NCBI GenBank assembly: GCA_018806985.1
Contig: JADANN010000404.1
Coordinates: 620,001 to 684,000, forward strand
DNA: 64,000 nucleotides
Direction of reading: 5' to 3'
From: Angiostrongylus vasorum
Lineage: Eukaryota > Nematoda > Chromadorea > Rhabditida > Metastrongylidae
The notes under the pieces are model-generated. The model was not told the DNA's origin. It saw only the letters and a list, made by a program, of their open reading frames with translations, and made no database searches. Position numbers and translations under genes: made by a program. Below are positions 42,549 through 54,225 of the stretch, piece after piece (position 1 is the stretch's first letter; each line of letters starts with the position of its first letter).

Positions 42549-42693
42549 TGTGGGAAAGACTTTGGCCAGGCTGCTCTCGGGATTCCAGGGAGCCACAGTA
42601 GATAAGTCAGCAAAACATCGAAAAAATGGAAATTATGCTGGGACCCGCACAACCTGTGAGGACGAGCTGTCCAAGAATCCAAGTATCCAAGTA
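42549..42693 (+). mobile_element. Family B retroposon, 3' end only
   Basis: 'ggccaggctgctctcggga' through 'atgctgggacccgcacaacc' to 'ccaagaatccaagtatccaa' is the last 145 bp of the family. The 5' part is missing. Confidence 0.8.
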
Positions 42694-42823
42694 TAAATGT
42701 AATGTATTGTCTATGTGTTTTAGATACTGTAAGGCAGTGATGAGGAAAACTTTCAGCTCTTCATTTCAACGTGTTAAGTCGAAAAACGAATGACAGAAAA
42801 AGCATTGGGTTTCGAACCTTGTT

Positions 42824-42954
42824 ACGAGGTGCTCGCGTGTTGCTTGTCGGTGGGTTTTGAACCTTTTTGGTGCGAGATGTCCCTGTGCTGCTTGTTGGTT
42901 CTTTGGCGGGGTTCTTTTGGCCGCGTATTGCTGCGGGCATACTGAAAAATTGTA
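42824..42954 (-). CDS. Candidate first coding exon (Lys/Pro/Thr-rich)
   Basis: After a TTTTTCAG acceptor one base precedes an ATG. The frame MPAAIRGQKNPAKEPTS continues to a GTTCGA donor after APRNK. An acceptor that close to an ATG fits a spliced-leader site. No downstream exon was identified on the minus strand, so the gene cannot be completed. Confidence 0.35.
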
Positions 42955-43206
42955 GTTGATTTATTGGCGAAAATCTTGGTCTAATCATGACGGAAGAAAT
43001 TTCTATAGAAGTTGCATACTACTGAAGCACATTCACGAGCAACATGAATGAGAAACACTAAGTATTTCCGAGAAAGCGAAACAAAATCATGAAAATACCT
43101 GCAGGCATCTACAAGTGGAACTGTTGCACATTTTTGATTCAGTCGATTTAAAATACGTATTCAGCCCGATATTTGAAAACCTGTCCAGCTTCTTTTAAAA
43201 CAAAAG

Positions 43207-43482
43207 GGATAAAGCTCTCGGTGTTTATCAATCTCTGAGGGATGCGTTATGCATTCGACTTCATTTAGATTCGTTTGGTGGTGATTGAATGCATATCTAC
43301 CCTTTACAATGGATCGCGATGGCCTACTGATGTATCGAGCCAGTGCTGCTATCCTCCCAGACAAGTCCGCTACCAATTTGCCGACACCGGGGGGATAGAA
43401 GGCTTGGTGAGCCAGGGGGCTCGGGGATCGATTCCACGTGTGCGTTGCAGCGTGTCTCCGACCACTGCGCCATACGCGCCCA
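43207..43482 (-). mobile_element. tRNA-derived SINE
   Basis: A full-length reverse copy. The head lies at the right end ('gcgcagtggtcggaga' on the minus strand) and a CTTTATCC tail at the left end. Confidence 0.82.
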
Positions 43483-43489
43483 GTTTCTT

Positions 43490-44300
43490 TAGAGTTTTCA
43501 AATGATTTTAATACAATTCTTTGTGAACTGCAGCCACAATGGATGCTAAGAGATGGTCAAACCTCTGGAACGTTAACTTGGCATCCTTACGGTTGTAGTT
43601 CACATCATGCGTTGCCACGAGAACAGAATAGGAAATAAACAAAAGTTAAGGACAAGTGTTGTGTTTCACTAATAGCTTAAGCTTTTCGGGATTCACAGAT
43701 CAACACAAATTACCTCTTCAATAGCTAGACAAAGTCACCAGCTCTACAGGAATGTTCCAGGTAAATCCAATTAAAACTGAAATGAGACGGCACACTTCAC
43801 CCTAAACCCGTTCAGAAATGGTAAAAAATGATTCCACTAACAATGATGATCGATGAAGATGAAGAAGGACAGTAAAAGAGTAAAGTGGGAAGTAGGAGTA
43901 CTGTTCACTAAACGTATTTAAACTCGACCTAAGCGTTTTGCAGCCACTGCGTCTTCGATCGATTGGCTATGGTGGGGATCAAAACGGCAGTGATCAAGTC
44001 GTCGCCGTCCACCCTCGTGCAGATTTCTAAGAACTTAAAGTAATTAACAGCATCATTATATATATAATTTTAGGACACGAATCACATCCGAAGAGTTCTC
44101 TTGCTGGAAAAAGTAGCACTAAACAATTTCGAAGGTAAACTGTGTTATAACGCCTTTCTCCGGTGGAAGACGGAGGGAGTTTGATCTACCCGAGGAGACT
44201 CCTCGTCCGGCGCTCGTAAGCACTTTCTTGTTATTCTTTCTTGTTCACTATCCTATGTAACTTGCTAATCGTTAACAACTTCAGTTGCCCTACACCACAG
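43490..44300. other. No recognisable feature
   Basis: No supported exon or identified repeat in this stretch. Confidence 0.35.
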
Positions 44301-44643
44301 ATGGACGATAGCTCAAAGCCGCAGCGTTTAGTGCCGACTGTGCTACGCAGTGAAGCCTTCACTTACGCCGTCATGTCGAAATACGGGTGGGTTTGTCAAC
44401 GGTTAAATTCCGACGACAACCTGCAAACCACGGCCGCTAGTGACTCTGGTCCTGCAGGATGTCGAGGGCAGGACAGCAATAGTGCTGTCCCGGCAGGCGT
44501 ACTTTTTCACGAAAGTCCTCGAGAAGCACGTGATGGATGCCGTTCGAGTTCTTGGTGCTGGCTTAATCTACCAGGGTGCTTCCAGATACAGCAGGGAAGG
44601 ACGGAGAGTTAGTGATCCAGGGTTAGTGTCACGCAACGATTAG
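44301..44643 (+). CDS. Candidate two-exon small protein
   Basis: An ATG immediately follows a CACCACAG acceptor-like sequence. Exon 1 (44301-44390) encodes MDDSSKPQRLVPTVLRSEAF and continues to a GTTTGT donor. A 67-nt intron ends CCTGCAG. Exon 2 (44458-44643) encodes DVEGRTAIVLSRQAYFF and VMDAVRVLGAGLIYQG, then stops at TAG. Phases match and the product is about 91 aa, without signal peptide or membrane helix. GTTAGT donors late in exon 2 leave open a longer, spliced 3' end. The family is not recognised. Confidence 0.45.
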
Positions 44644-44649
44644 CGAGCG

Positions 44650-45320
44650 CACAGTGATGGTACAGGTGTGATTAACAGTTGGATGGATCGCTAATGTACT
44701 GGGCGCGTTCTGCAAGATTTTGACGAAGATTGTAGTATTTCTCATATCAGGAAATCTGGATAAATTTCAACCAATTGAATACGAAGGTTTCTGTTCGGGA
44801 TTTTGATGCATAGTTCATATCCAAATCGTAAGTTTAGCTGAGTTCGTACAGGTCATTCGGGTGCCACCTTCGCTTAGTACTAAACTTCTTCTGACTAAAA
44901 TAAAGCGTTCTTCTTCCAACTGCCATCCATGACGGAGACTGAACTTGTTAGTAAAAATTGGTGCGTGGCGGTAACCGAAGCTTGATCTTTGTTAAGGGAA
45001 CGGTGCCGAAAAACTTCGTTAGCTTCTGCTTTTCTTGACTACGATTTCTCATCGAATACTTCTTTTATTAAACTTGCTTTACAGTACTTGTGAACAGTTC
45101 AAGGTAAGATGTAGCTCATACATCAATTTCGTTGCGATTTCATTGCAACATTCTTGTAGCACAAGTGAATTCGTCTAGGTATTCTCCTTGCAACGATGAT
45201 GACGAGATGCCATCCAACGAATTGGGCAAGTCTCCTACTTGGCAGAGACAACCAACGGTAAAGAACGAATTATAGTAAGTTGAAACATGTAATACTAGTT
45301 TTAATATGGTACCTTCCCCT
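44650..45320. other. No recognisable feature
   Basis: No supported exon or identified repeat in this stretch. Confidence 0.35.
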
Positions 45321-45322
45321 AC

Positions 45323-45632
45323 ACCTCCCAACGGTTTACGGTTTACCGTCTCATCATGGCTGGGAGGTGTTCCTGGGTGTAGGGCTGCGATGTACAGAGA
45401 GGCGATTCATCCACCTGTTAGGGTCTCCTAAGCTAAGAAGGAGTCCGGCGTTTCCATCAGGAAACCCAGCAAAGGGTACACCAATACCAAGATCCACCAC
45501 CGTCCTGGTGTCAAAGTCGCATGGCGGCAAATCTCCCTCCACAGCGGTTTAACTAGCAAATCTCCGAAAAATGCAGGTTATGCTGGGGCCCGCACAACCA
45601 ATGAGGACGGGCCATTCAAGTATGAAGTGAGT
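45323..45632 (+). mobile_element. Family B retroposon, internally shortened
   Basis: It contains the family head ('cctcccaacggtttacgg') and tail ('gccattcaagtatgaag'). The segment around 'gcgactgcctgtggtggtg' is missing. Confidence 0.82.
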
Positions 45633-45639
45633 ACCAACT

Positions 45640-46896
45640 ACAATCACTACATGGCTTTGTGATGATGCTGTCAGCTGCAAATGATCGCATAGCGTCGCAG
45701 GTCCTCCTCTCCTTGTCGGACTACTACCTTTTTTCTGTTTGCTTGAGATCCATTCAAATTTGCTCATTTTCTTCAAGAAATTTAGTTCCATCGGTATAGA
45801 TCCTGATGCCGAGTCATTCGTTTCTTTTGTGCTGTTACACTGGCACTCAATTTTATCAAACATGTTGAAATGCGTCCAGCAATCGGTGTCGATTTATGGA
45901 TTTCTGAAAAACTTAGTAACTTTTAGTAAAAGTGGAGACCGCACAGCAAATCGAATAGAAAAATGAAGAGGAGTTTGATAAATTTTCAAACGTTGGGTTA
46001 CATATGTGCTTCAAATCGGGGCCAAACCAAGAATCTTAAACCGTTTCAATTGTAGAGGCCTATAAGCACTTTCGTAATTGTGTCTTTCTTTTCTTCGTCC
46101 TTCTTTATTGAGCTATCGTTCTTACTAATGAATGAATGAGAATTTTGCAGTTTGCTTGCCCTACGAGCTGGGGTGGCGAGCGTTATCAGTATGCGCACAA
46201 GCGCCAGACGTCATCCACTAATCTCTCGTTTCATGGATCAAAGCGCAGTACCTGTCAGCCATCTGTCTTTATTTTGCTTGTAAAAAACACTTACAGGGAG
46301 TTCTTCCTGCCAGTACCTTACAATATCATGAAATATTTAAATGGCAGACTAAATTTATTTAGAATGTTCCTCCCAACGCTTTGTTGGAATTTCCACATAT
46401 GCATGTAAACGTCAAACAAGCTATGGAGAAGGTAGGAGAATTTCTGGCTTGGGTTTGATGCTTGGTGACCACAGCAAATGATCACATGCGAGTGCTGTGG
46501 GCAGCTGACGATCGGTGGTTCGTTACTGCTTCACACCACCACCACACCGTGGCTGGATGGTTTTTGCTGTTGGTCACCTGTTTTACTAGTTCGGAAACGG
46601 CTGCACAAATTGTCATTCTAAATCGCTAAGGCCTTAATTACTAACTCGAACCATCAACGAATGCTTAAATAACTCATTTAGATGGAAATACGCGCGAGAC
46701 TGCTCTTGCTGCGAACATATGCTGAAAGCAAGTATGACGTGAAACGAAGACCTCATTATACTGGTTAGCTGATTCTTAAAGTTCACTCCGAAGCGATGCT
46801 TCTAACGAATAGCGAACTTCACACCTTCCTTCGACTAATTCCGACGAGTTTCGGGTTTTAGCGCTCACGTAGTTGAGCTTAAATCAGAAAATTTCG

Positions 46897-46900
<4 letters not shown>
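45640..46900. other. No recognisable gene
   Basis: Short open frames only, without domain or splice support. Confidence 0.35.

Positions 46901-46902
<2 letters not shown>

Positions 46903-46932
<30 letters not shown>
46903..46932. repeat. (TA)n microsatellite
   Basis: About 15 TA dinucleotides. Confidence 0.9.
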
Positions 46933-46934
<2 letters not shown>

Positions 46935-47221
46935 GTATATATACCTTTCTTGTTTCTTCAGCGATGGTTCATTGACCATGATTAGCTCTACTAAGTGATC
47001 GCGATATTATCTTGGAGAAGTCGTAGTAGTTGTGAGAAAGATGAGAACTTTCTCTCATTGCTAGTATGACATGCACAATGGGAGGCTTTACGGTAAAGTA
47101 ACGCATTTTTTTCTGGATATTTTGCAGAATGATGCTCGTCTCTGTGTTCGATAAAAATTCTATCGTACCCTTGGATTTCTGCACTGTCGACTCCATTGTA
47201 TTGGTGTGATCATAATTCATT

Positions 47222-47612
47222 CTACCTCTTGGATACCTACTTGGATACTTGAATGGCCTGTCTTCACTGACCTCCAGCATAATCTCCACTATTTCGAAGT
47301 TTTGCTGGTTTAACCATTGTCGTTCCTTGAAGTCTCGAGGTCAGTCCAGGCCAAGTCTGCCCAGGTCGTCACCACCACAGGCAGTCCGCCCTTGTGGATC
47401 AGAGGAATATTTGCCACTATGCGACTTGTTTGGTACCAGAAAGGTGCTGGATCTTGGTATTCAGTTACTCTTCGCTGGGATTCCTGATGGAAAGGGCGGA
47501 TTCGTTCTAAGTTTGGAAGACACTGCCGAGCTGATGAATCACCCCGCTGTACATCGCAGCCCAACACCCAGGAGAACCTCATATCCACGATGAGGCGGTA
47601 AACCGTTGGAAA
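47222..47612 (-). mobile_element. Family B retroposon
   Basis: A reverse full-length copy, from the tail repeats 'cttggatacctacttggata' at the left to the head 'gaggcggtaaaccgttgg' at the right. Confidence 0.85.
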
Positions 47613-47619
47613 ACAGCTT

Positions 47620-49001
47620 TGTCTCACTACAGCCACGAGAACTGTATTGGAAAGCAAACAAGGTTGCTATGGTGTGATCATCCTTGTTGATGTGAATCTG
47701 TATTTTTGAAGACCCATATGATTGAACTCATCTGTTCATCATCCTTCGCTCATGTAATATACCAATCAACCGCCCCGCGTTCCACTTTGTTACATGCGTT
47801 ACTTAATCATAAAGGTTCAATATTCATTGAATTCTTTAGAAAAGGTTAGCCTTTAGCACTACTATGTTGTCTGATCTGCAAAGAATTTTCGAGTGCAATA
47901 AGATGAGTGAATGAAGCGGTGAAGCATTCGCTTGATGGAGGCGTCGGATCACGTCTTAGTTTTGTCGCACGAACGGAAACATAAATATGATGAGATGACA
48001 TGATGTTTTTTGTTGATTCGTGGTTTAATCAGTTACCCGAAGGCAGTTTTCTTCCTGTATTTCTGTGTCTATCCCTTCTCAATGTGCATATTGTGAACGA
48101 ACCTTTAGGCACATACAAGCGGCCTGGTCGTCCATCACAATTAGTTCCCTTATTTTCCACACATTCACCATTCCTACTGATATAGAGATCTTTGTTTTTG
48201 TTTTAGATAAGTGCGTTTCTGAACACTCTTTTTAATTCAGCGATGATATCTATGAATACAGTGATGTGATCGTCCAATTGAACGTCAGAGCTGCAATCAG
48301 GCACAGAATCCTTTACACAGAAAACCTGACTTACTCTTATTGGCTGTAGTGCTTATGACATTTGAAAAAGGAGCGTCCAGTTTTTGATGGGCTCACGTTA
48401 GTCCGTCGCTGGTGTTGAGCAGGCTTTATTTCATGAGTTCATAGAAGAACAATGGTGTTTAAATGTTCCGTTATCCACTGGTAACATTTGTTTCAGTTTT
48501 GACTCTAGAATGATAAATTCAAATTCCGAGATGATGAGCTACTTCTGAGAAATTATATGTGGCAGTCACGTCACTTCATTAACCTTTTGAGAACTTTACT
48601 AGACTACATTTATTGTTTGCCTTCATATCACACATATATTTAGGCGATGCATAGTACAGTGAAAACGAAATCAATTTCTTGTAGTTTCTCTCTGCGTAAA
48701 CTTGTTTTTCTCTCGCTCAATTTCCCATATCGTCTCCAGGATCGGCGCAACTCATAAGTAGAAAACCATCTGTTACAACTTGAGGTTGCGTAGGATGTAC
48801 CTAAGAAAATGCAAGACCAGTCTTGTCACATCTTTTTTTGAAATAATGAGGTGCTAACGATTAAGGTTGTAAAGGCGGGAAATTTGAAGAAAATTTGGTT
48901 CATCAACAAGTCCGTTTTTAAGGCAGAAATTTGACTGAGAAGTTTTACAAGATTAATAATAAAATATAAGATTTCGCTGCAATATTTGCCCAATATTTCA
49001 G
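47620..49001. other. No recognisable gene
   Basis: No exon or repeat could be supported. An upstream exon of the 49002 gene probably lies here or further left but was not found. Confidence 0.3.
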
Positions 49002-49178
49002 ACGCGAATTTGTGGCCGGTGTCACCTTTAGCTGAAGGTAAAGCGCCATCTTTCAAAGTCCCGCCGATTTGGCAAAGACCGATCAGGCATTGGAAGAAGA
49101 GTCCTGACTTGCGGCGAATGGTTCTCAAGAGTGCTTATGAACGAGCTCAAAAAAGGGGACGTTTCTACAATTTAACAG
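49002..49178 (+). CDS. Exon paralogous to the duplicated 79-aa gene
   Basis: After an ATATTTCAG acceptor in the same phase as exon 2 of the 79-aa gene, the exon encodes ANLWPVSPLAEGKAPSFKVP, then IRHWKKSPDLRR, and ends ACA G|GTACCT. The WPVSPLAEGKAPSF block is nearly identical to the duplicated gene, while the following 35 residues keep only the basic pattern. Unlike that gene, the frame continues past a donor. A possible next exon starts at 49365 (TIYGKEVSRYFNNK, then a hydrophobic stretch), but further joins are ambiguous. The first exon was not found and the function is unknown. Confidence 0.58.
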
Positions 49179-49723
49179 GTACCTCACGTCAGTTAACAGC
49201 ACACATTATCATATAACCGGCTGTTGACTACGCAATGTTTGAATGGCTTTAACACAGGCTTAATTTCAAGATCTCTTTGTGGAATTTTTGAAATTTGTCT
49301 TATTTTCGGATTTCAGATCACGATTTCTAATATTTCTAACGACTTAAATTGCAGCTACCATTTATGGAAAAGAAGTGTCACGTTACTTCAATAACAAGTT
49401 TCATTGCTTCACATCTGTTCACATTCTTTTCGGTCTTATTTGCACTATATCGTCTTTTCTGTTATATTATTTGTATTCGTAGTTATTTTACATTTATGTT
49501 TATTCATTTGCTTATTTTAGTGGGAAATGAAGATGATGCATCAAAGTTATCGCACACATATCATTGTATATTTCCGTCTTCATACACAAGGAGATATCTT
49601 CCAGATGTCGCTGGGCAACCAAAAGACAGGATTTTTTATTTCGCAAAGAAAAAACGCGGAACAAATTCCATAGCGACATCCCGTTGCTTATTTGCTCAAC
49701 AAATAGTACAACTACAACCATAT

Positions 49724-50057
49724 TGATGCTGAGATATTTGCAACACTCCGGACCGCAGATGTCCGCGGTGGAGAACGATTGCGCTATTACCCTTTCCAGG
49801 AGCTAACGCGTTCATCACTACACCATGCGAGCCCTTCGTTTCTCCTGCCTCTCAGCTAATTCCACCGATTGGTGCCATCAGCAATCACCCGTCAACGGGA
49901 TTGATCGAGAGATCGATGGAACTAGCTGAGAGACAGGCGAAACAAAGGACCCGCATGGTGTGGTGGTGAACGCGTTACTCCCCGGAAAGGACAATAGCGC
50001 GTTCGTTCCCCACCATAGGCACCTGCGGTCCAGAGTTTTGCAAATATCTCAGCATCA
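49724..50057. mobile_element. 334-bp foldback (long inverted repeat) element
   Basis: The left arm (49724 to about 49887) and right arm (about 49900-50057) are reverse complements along nearly their full length. The termini TGATGCTGAGATATTTGCAA and its complement are perfect. The loop is only about a dozen bases. There is no coding capacity. A separate right-arm copy lies at 7076-7210, so this is a dispersed family. I saw no clear target-site duplication. Confidence 0.88.
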
Positions 50058-50159
50058 TTGAAGTTATATTTCACAATGCTCTTTGTTCAGTGGAAAATGC
50101 TTGTCTCCTTGTAATCGGTGACGCGAAACTTTTATTGTGGTTATAGTACGGCTCTATTC

Positions 50160-50215
50160 ATATACATATATATTGTATATATTATGCTATATATATGTAT
50201 ATATATGTGTACAAT
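50160..50215. repeat. AT-rich TATA/TACATA simple repeat
   Basis: An irregular alternating AT/TA run with palindromic character. Confidence 0.6.
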
Positions 50216-50219
50216 GAGT

Positions 50220-52140
50220 CAATGACGAAATCATATGAAGAAGTTGGTTCGACTAGGTGGGATTAAGAATAAAAATAAGACACAAATTTGTAGCTCAAAT
50301 GAAAAGGACAGAGCTTGAGCACTAGTTTCACAACTGAATGGCAATTAGTAAATAATGTTGTGGAGTGGGTAAAAGCATCTGCATGGCCTGACGCGATGAA
50401 CACGATCGGCATGTTTCGAGGTCAGAGTAGTCGTGATGATCACGGGCTGCCTTAGGCTAGTGTGGAGTACGGATGAAGATGGTAAAAGCCATACCGCCAG
50501 TCACTCATAACCATAATCCTGAAGAATCTAAGTGTCACAAGCGATGCATGGTATACAGAACAGTGCTTGAACAACGTAATAAGTAGGTGACAGGAAAAGA
50601 AAGAGTATTTTCTACGAGATAGAGAACTGTCTCTGGGTAGTTGGATGATCGCTTTCACGAGAAATGCGAGCTACAATACATTCCCATCCGTTTTATTCCC
50701 TTTCAATCGCGGTCCGTAGTGTGACCTGCTTCGAAAATAGCGGCTACGTCTATTACATCGTAATCCTGTGATCGTTTCCAACAAGTACAGCTGCCTTGCT
50801 TGGACAACAAATATTTGGCAGCTGTAAGCGAGGAGTTCCGGTTCTGTTTAAGTAGTCCCTTTGAGCATCTTTCATTGGTTCTTGTATAGGAATAGTTAAC
50901 TCCTTGTTAGACGGGTGCTGATAATATTTAATTCCTTTTGATACTGTAAAATGTTTTTTTTTAGGCGACAGAGGTTAAACAAGAAGCAACTGGTACTCCT
51001 TAAAGGCTTCGACGAGTCTAACTGCTACATGAATATGGTCAACCCTTATCGGATTAGTGATTAATCATCTAGATAATTGATCATGGCATATCTTGGTGAC
51101 ATATTGTTTTCACTGGTTGCCGTACCCTCTGGACTGCCTGATTTCGTATGGTGAAGGGTTTATAGTGTGATGGACTAGGATTCACTGATTGTTTGCAGAA
51201 CGATTTCAAGCGAAGGTTTGTTACCAGCTTCTAATGGTGTTCCAGACCGAGCATAGTACGGTCAATCTCAATAATGTATTGTTTTGATTTTGGACTATGA
51301 TTTTCATCGGAGTCTGAAAGGTCATCTCCTCATACACTTTGTCACTCCGTATTGCGAATTAGGTTTTGTTAGTGCACGGATAGTTTCCAAGACCAGTTCA
51401 CTTGTGGCTGCAATTCTTAGTGAAATAATGAGTTCTATATTGGCTGACTCTATTAGTGATGTCTTTTCTTAAATGCACAAGGTTTTCCAGAACTGCTTTT
51501 TTTCTTACTAAATAGACGGAGAATATGCCCATCCTAATGTGAGAAGTTTGGAGTCCGTTAGTCGCAATTCATGGGCAGTGTACTCATGTGTGGGTGGGGC
51601 GTTATGTGAACCATGGGCAATCTTTACATGATCCTTCCTGCAATAGGGACTCCTTATTTATGTGGTGGACGGAATGATCATTTATGAGTGTGCGATGATG
51701 TGTGCACGTTCATGTGGACTGTGTTCTGCAGGCTGCTCATGGTTGCTTCGAACTACTAAACCACATAGGCCTGGGTTAATAAGGTGTATCGTTTTATGCC
51801 CAACATAACGTGCTATCTTCCAAAAACACAGAATAAGAGGTAAAATCTTGTCTAGTATAGGATATCAATGGAACTGGAACTTGGAAACAGCCGTTGAAGA
51901 TGATGGTCTTCTCATTCTTAAAGAGCATCAGCAGCTATTTATGCGACTTTTTTTTCTTAGGTCTCTTCTTATCACCTCTCTGTAGAGTTTCGTTAGTTCG
52001 AGCATGAGTTGATAATTGCCTATAAAGCTTATGCAAGCCAACGTTGCAACTACCATCTCGAAATTGTTTCTGGAATCAGAAGTGAGTGAATATCGATTTT
52101 TTTTAGCACTGACATGAATCTGTTGGATGAGTCCGTAGTA
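50220..52140. other. No recognisable gene
   Basis: No exon with matching splice phases was found. Open frames here are short and AT-driven. Confidence 0.35.
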
Positions 52141-52144
52141 CCAT

Positions 52145-52408
52145 TCATCGATGTCTTTTTAACGAGAACTTTCCAATAATTGGTGAATGATCAGGACGAA
52201 TTTCAACATGCCCTCGTGTCGTAATTTTCTCGAATTCTTGAATTTCACGGATTTCTTTTGTTCCTGCGCGAAATAGAAGAAAAATCATGGTTAGAGTAGG
52301 CGATACTACTATTGTAAGGCATTTATTTATTTTGATCTCATCTTCACCGTAGCTTGATGTTGAGGAAGAAGATGGCCAAAGCGAAATTCTTCCAATTCTT
52401 TTCAACAT
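52145..52408 (-). CDS. Candidate two-exon 59-aa protein
   Basis: Exon 1 (52348-52408) encodes MLKRIGRISLWPSSSSTSSY and ends phase 1 at G|GTGAAG. An 84-nt intron ends CGCGCAG. Exon 2 (52145-52263) encodes TKEIREIQEFEKITTRGHVE and continues to TGA after KRHR. The phases match. The basic, Ser-rich N-terminus could be a mitochondrial presequence (inference). The short product may be a complete small protein or the relic of a larger gene. The family is not recognised. Confidence 0.42.
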   Translation of the reverse strand: MLKRIGRISLWPSSSSTSSYGEDEIKINKCLTIVVSPTLTMIFLLFRAGTKEIREIQEFEKITTRGHVEIRPDHSPIIGKFSLKRHR

Positions 52409-52622
52409 GAATGTCTCATGCTGTCCCCCTAGTTGTTAAAAAAAGTCGATGGCCATAGAATCCATTCCCTAAATCAATTTACATCTCGGGCTGAATATAC
52501 AATAAGCTTTAATTTGTGCTTAACCTCCTTTCCTCTACCAAGGGACATGCATCGTAACTTTGCGATTGGGGAACTCAGTGAGGGAGGCTCGTAGCGCCCC
52601 AACAGCTGCCTCAAAAATCTAG

Positions 52623-52980
52623 GTGCTGCGTCAGCAAAATCCAAAAAGGGGTGAGCGCTTCCTCAAGCGCTGTCGAGAGGATGATGCTAGCAGTATGCTG
52701 TATTATTCAAATGAGAGGAAAGTCAAAGTTCTGCCTCGTGACGACGATTTGAAGGTAAAAACAATGCCGCATAAATATCGATGACAGAAATCAGATAGGT
52801 GAAACGTCCTAACGACAGCTGCTGTCAACGGTTCAATTTTTCTTCGTGTCCGTTAATAGAGCGAAACTTGATGCGGAACTGAGGCATGGCAGTGACAAAC
52901 AACAGTTTCACTGGACTCGTCACGAAGATCACAATTTGCTTTATTATCCAAAATTTGATACCAGTTCTCCCACACAGAAG
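52623..52980 (+). CDS. Candidate exons of an unrecognised plus-strand gene
   Basis: Exon 52623-52754 lies between TCTAG and a GTAAAA donor. It has 44 codons in phase 0 and contains QQNPKRGERFLKRCREDDAS and NERKVKVLPRDDDLK. A second open block, 52860-52980, lies between TTAATAG and GTGAAC and contains KLDAELRHGSDKQQFHW and HNLLYYPKFD. Both look like real protein sequence, but the second needs a phase-2 partner while the first ends in phase 0. An exon is missing, or one boundary is wrong. The function is unknown. Confidence 0.45.
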
Positions 52981-53089
52981 GTGAACTATAAACTAGAGTT
53001 TAGAATTTCATTTCCAACTACGATAACATTGCTATCACTCCTATTATATGCTGTTAAGTTGAGCAAGAAAAAATTTTTCTAAGTGATAA

Positions 53090-54220
53090 ATAGAGAACTC
53101 ATAGTTAGATGGAGTGCAACGACTTACCATGCTTTACCTGAGTGAGAACAGGTCCATGATGTGACATTTTTATTTATTCTTAAAAAAAGCCTCCAATATC
53201 ACCGCCAAACCGGGAGCTTCTACATCTTAGGAGTGGCAACTGTTCACGAACACATGTGCCAGCACTGCTACTTCGTTGAAGATGTTGGCCGTACTGACAA
53301 CAGTATGTTCGACACTGTATACTCTTTATCTTCTGATTTGTATTGAAAAATACATGAAACACCCACGTATGTTTTTTCTTTTTGAAGACAACATAAAATA
53401 GCCAGAATCACGAGTATGGTTGAATTTTGAATACATTTTGGGTACAACCGTCAACGATCGATGGTTGGATGAAAAGCAGATGATATGATCTGGTGAAAAC
53501 AATGATATGAAGGAGTTCACAACAAATTTAAAGATTAGATATGCACAGAAATAATAGTAAAGTGGAGTCGAATGAAACAGTCTAGAATACGATCGCATCC
53601 AGTTCAACGTCGTTACCGCCAGTGAAGACGAACTCAAGCTTAGGCGATGCTTCAAGTTTGGTTGCTGAAGAAGCCATGTTTTTCAGGAAACAACTGTGGA
53701 TGTCGGGAATTAAGCGCTCCATTTTAATCAAAAATGGAAGAAGTGTAGTTGCCATGCAACGTATAGTAGTTATTTATGTGATTTTTACGTTGCCTAGTCA
53801 TAGAACGCTTTTTTTTGAAAAGATGATCCGCAATAAAACACGATATGTGATTGGGTTTATGAATTTGACCAATATCTAGAAAGCAAAGAATATTTGCATA
53901 AGGAGTAATTTTTGAGTGCAATATTTTCTGTAAAAACCAGAAATGCCGTGAAAATAAGGACTGACGAAAAGGAGGGTAACAGTGTTCGCTAAGGTATACT
54001 ACACAAATTAATGAAAAGCACTCTATGAACTCTTGTTCGGAACTCTAACTAAGCTATCGCAAGGCGCATTGAGATCAATGTGATGGATATTATTTCTACA
54101 CTAGAGTAAAAGAGGTCGTAGCATCACGCTAATGCTGGAGAATTCAAATTTTGAAAAGCAAATCGGATTTCTAGGATCGTCCCAGTATTTAAGTGAACTG
54201 ACTTGCCTTTTCCGTTGTGC
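53090..54220. other. No recognisable gene
   Basis: Open frames on both strands lack convincing splice structure. Confidence 0.3.
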
Positions 54221-54225
54221 TGACC

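Noticed and set aside
49349..49726. Single 125-codon gene
   Set aside because: All three frames are partly open here, and the segment contains splice acceptors and the edge of the foldback element, so the frame is ambiguous.
52145..52263. Assignment as a SURF1-like mitochondrial protein
   Set aside because: Only a short, weak resemblance around FEKITTRG. The essential membrane segments are missing.
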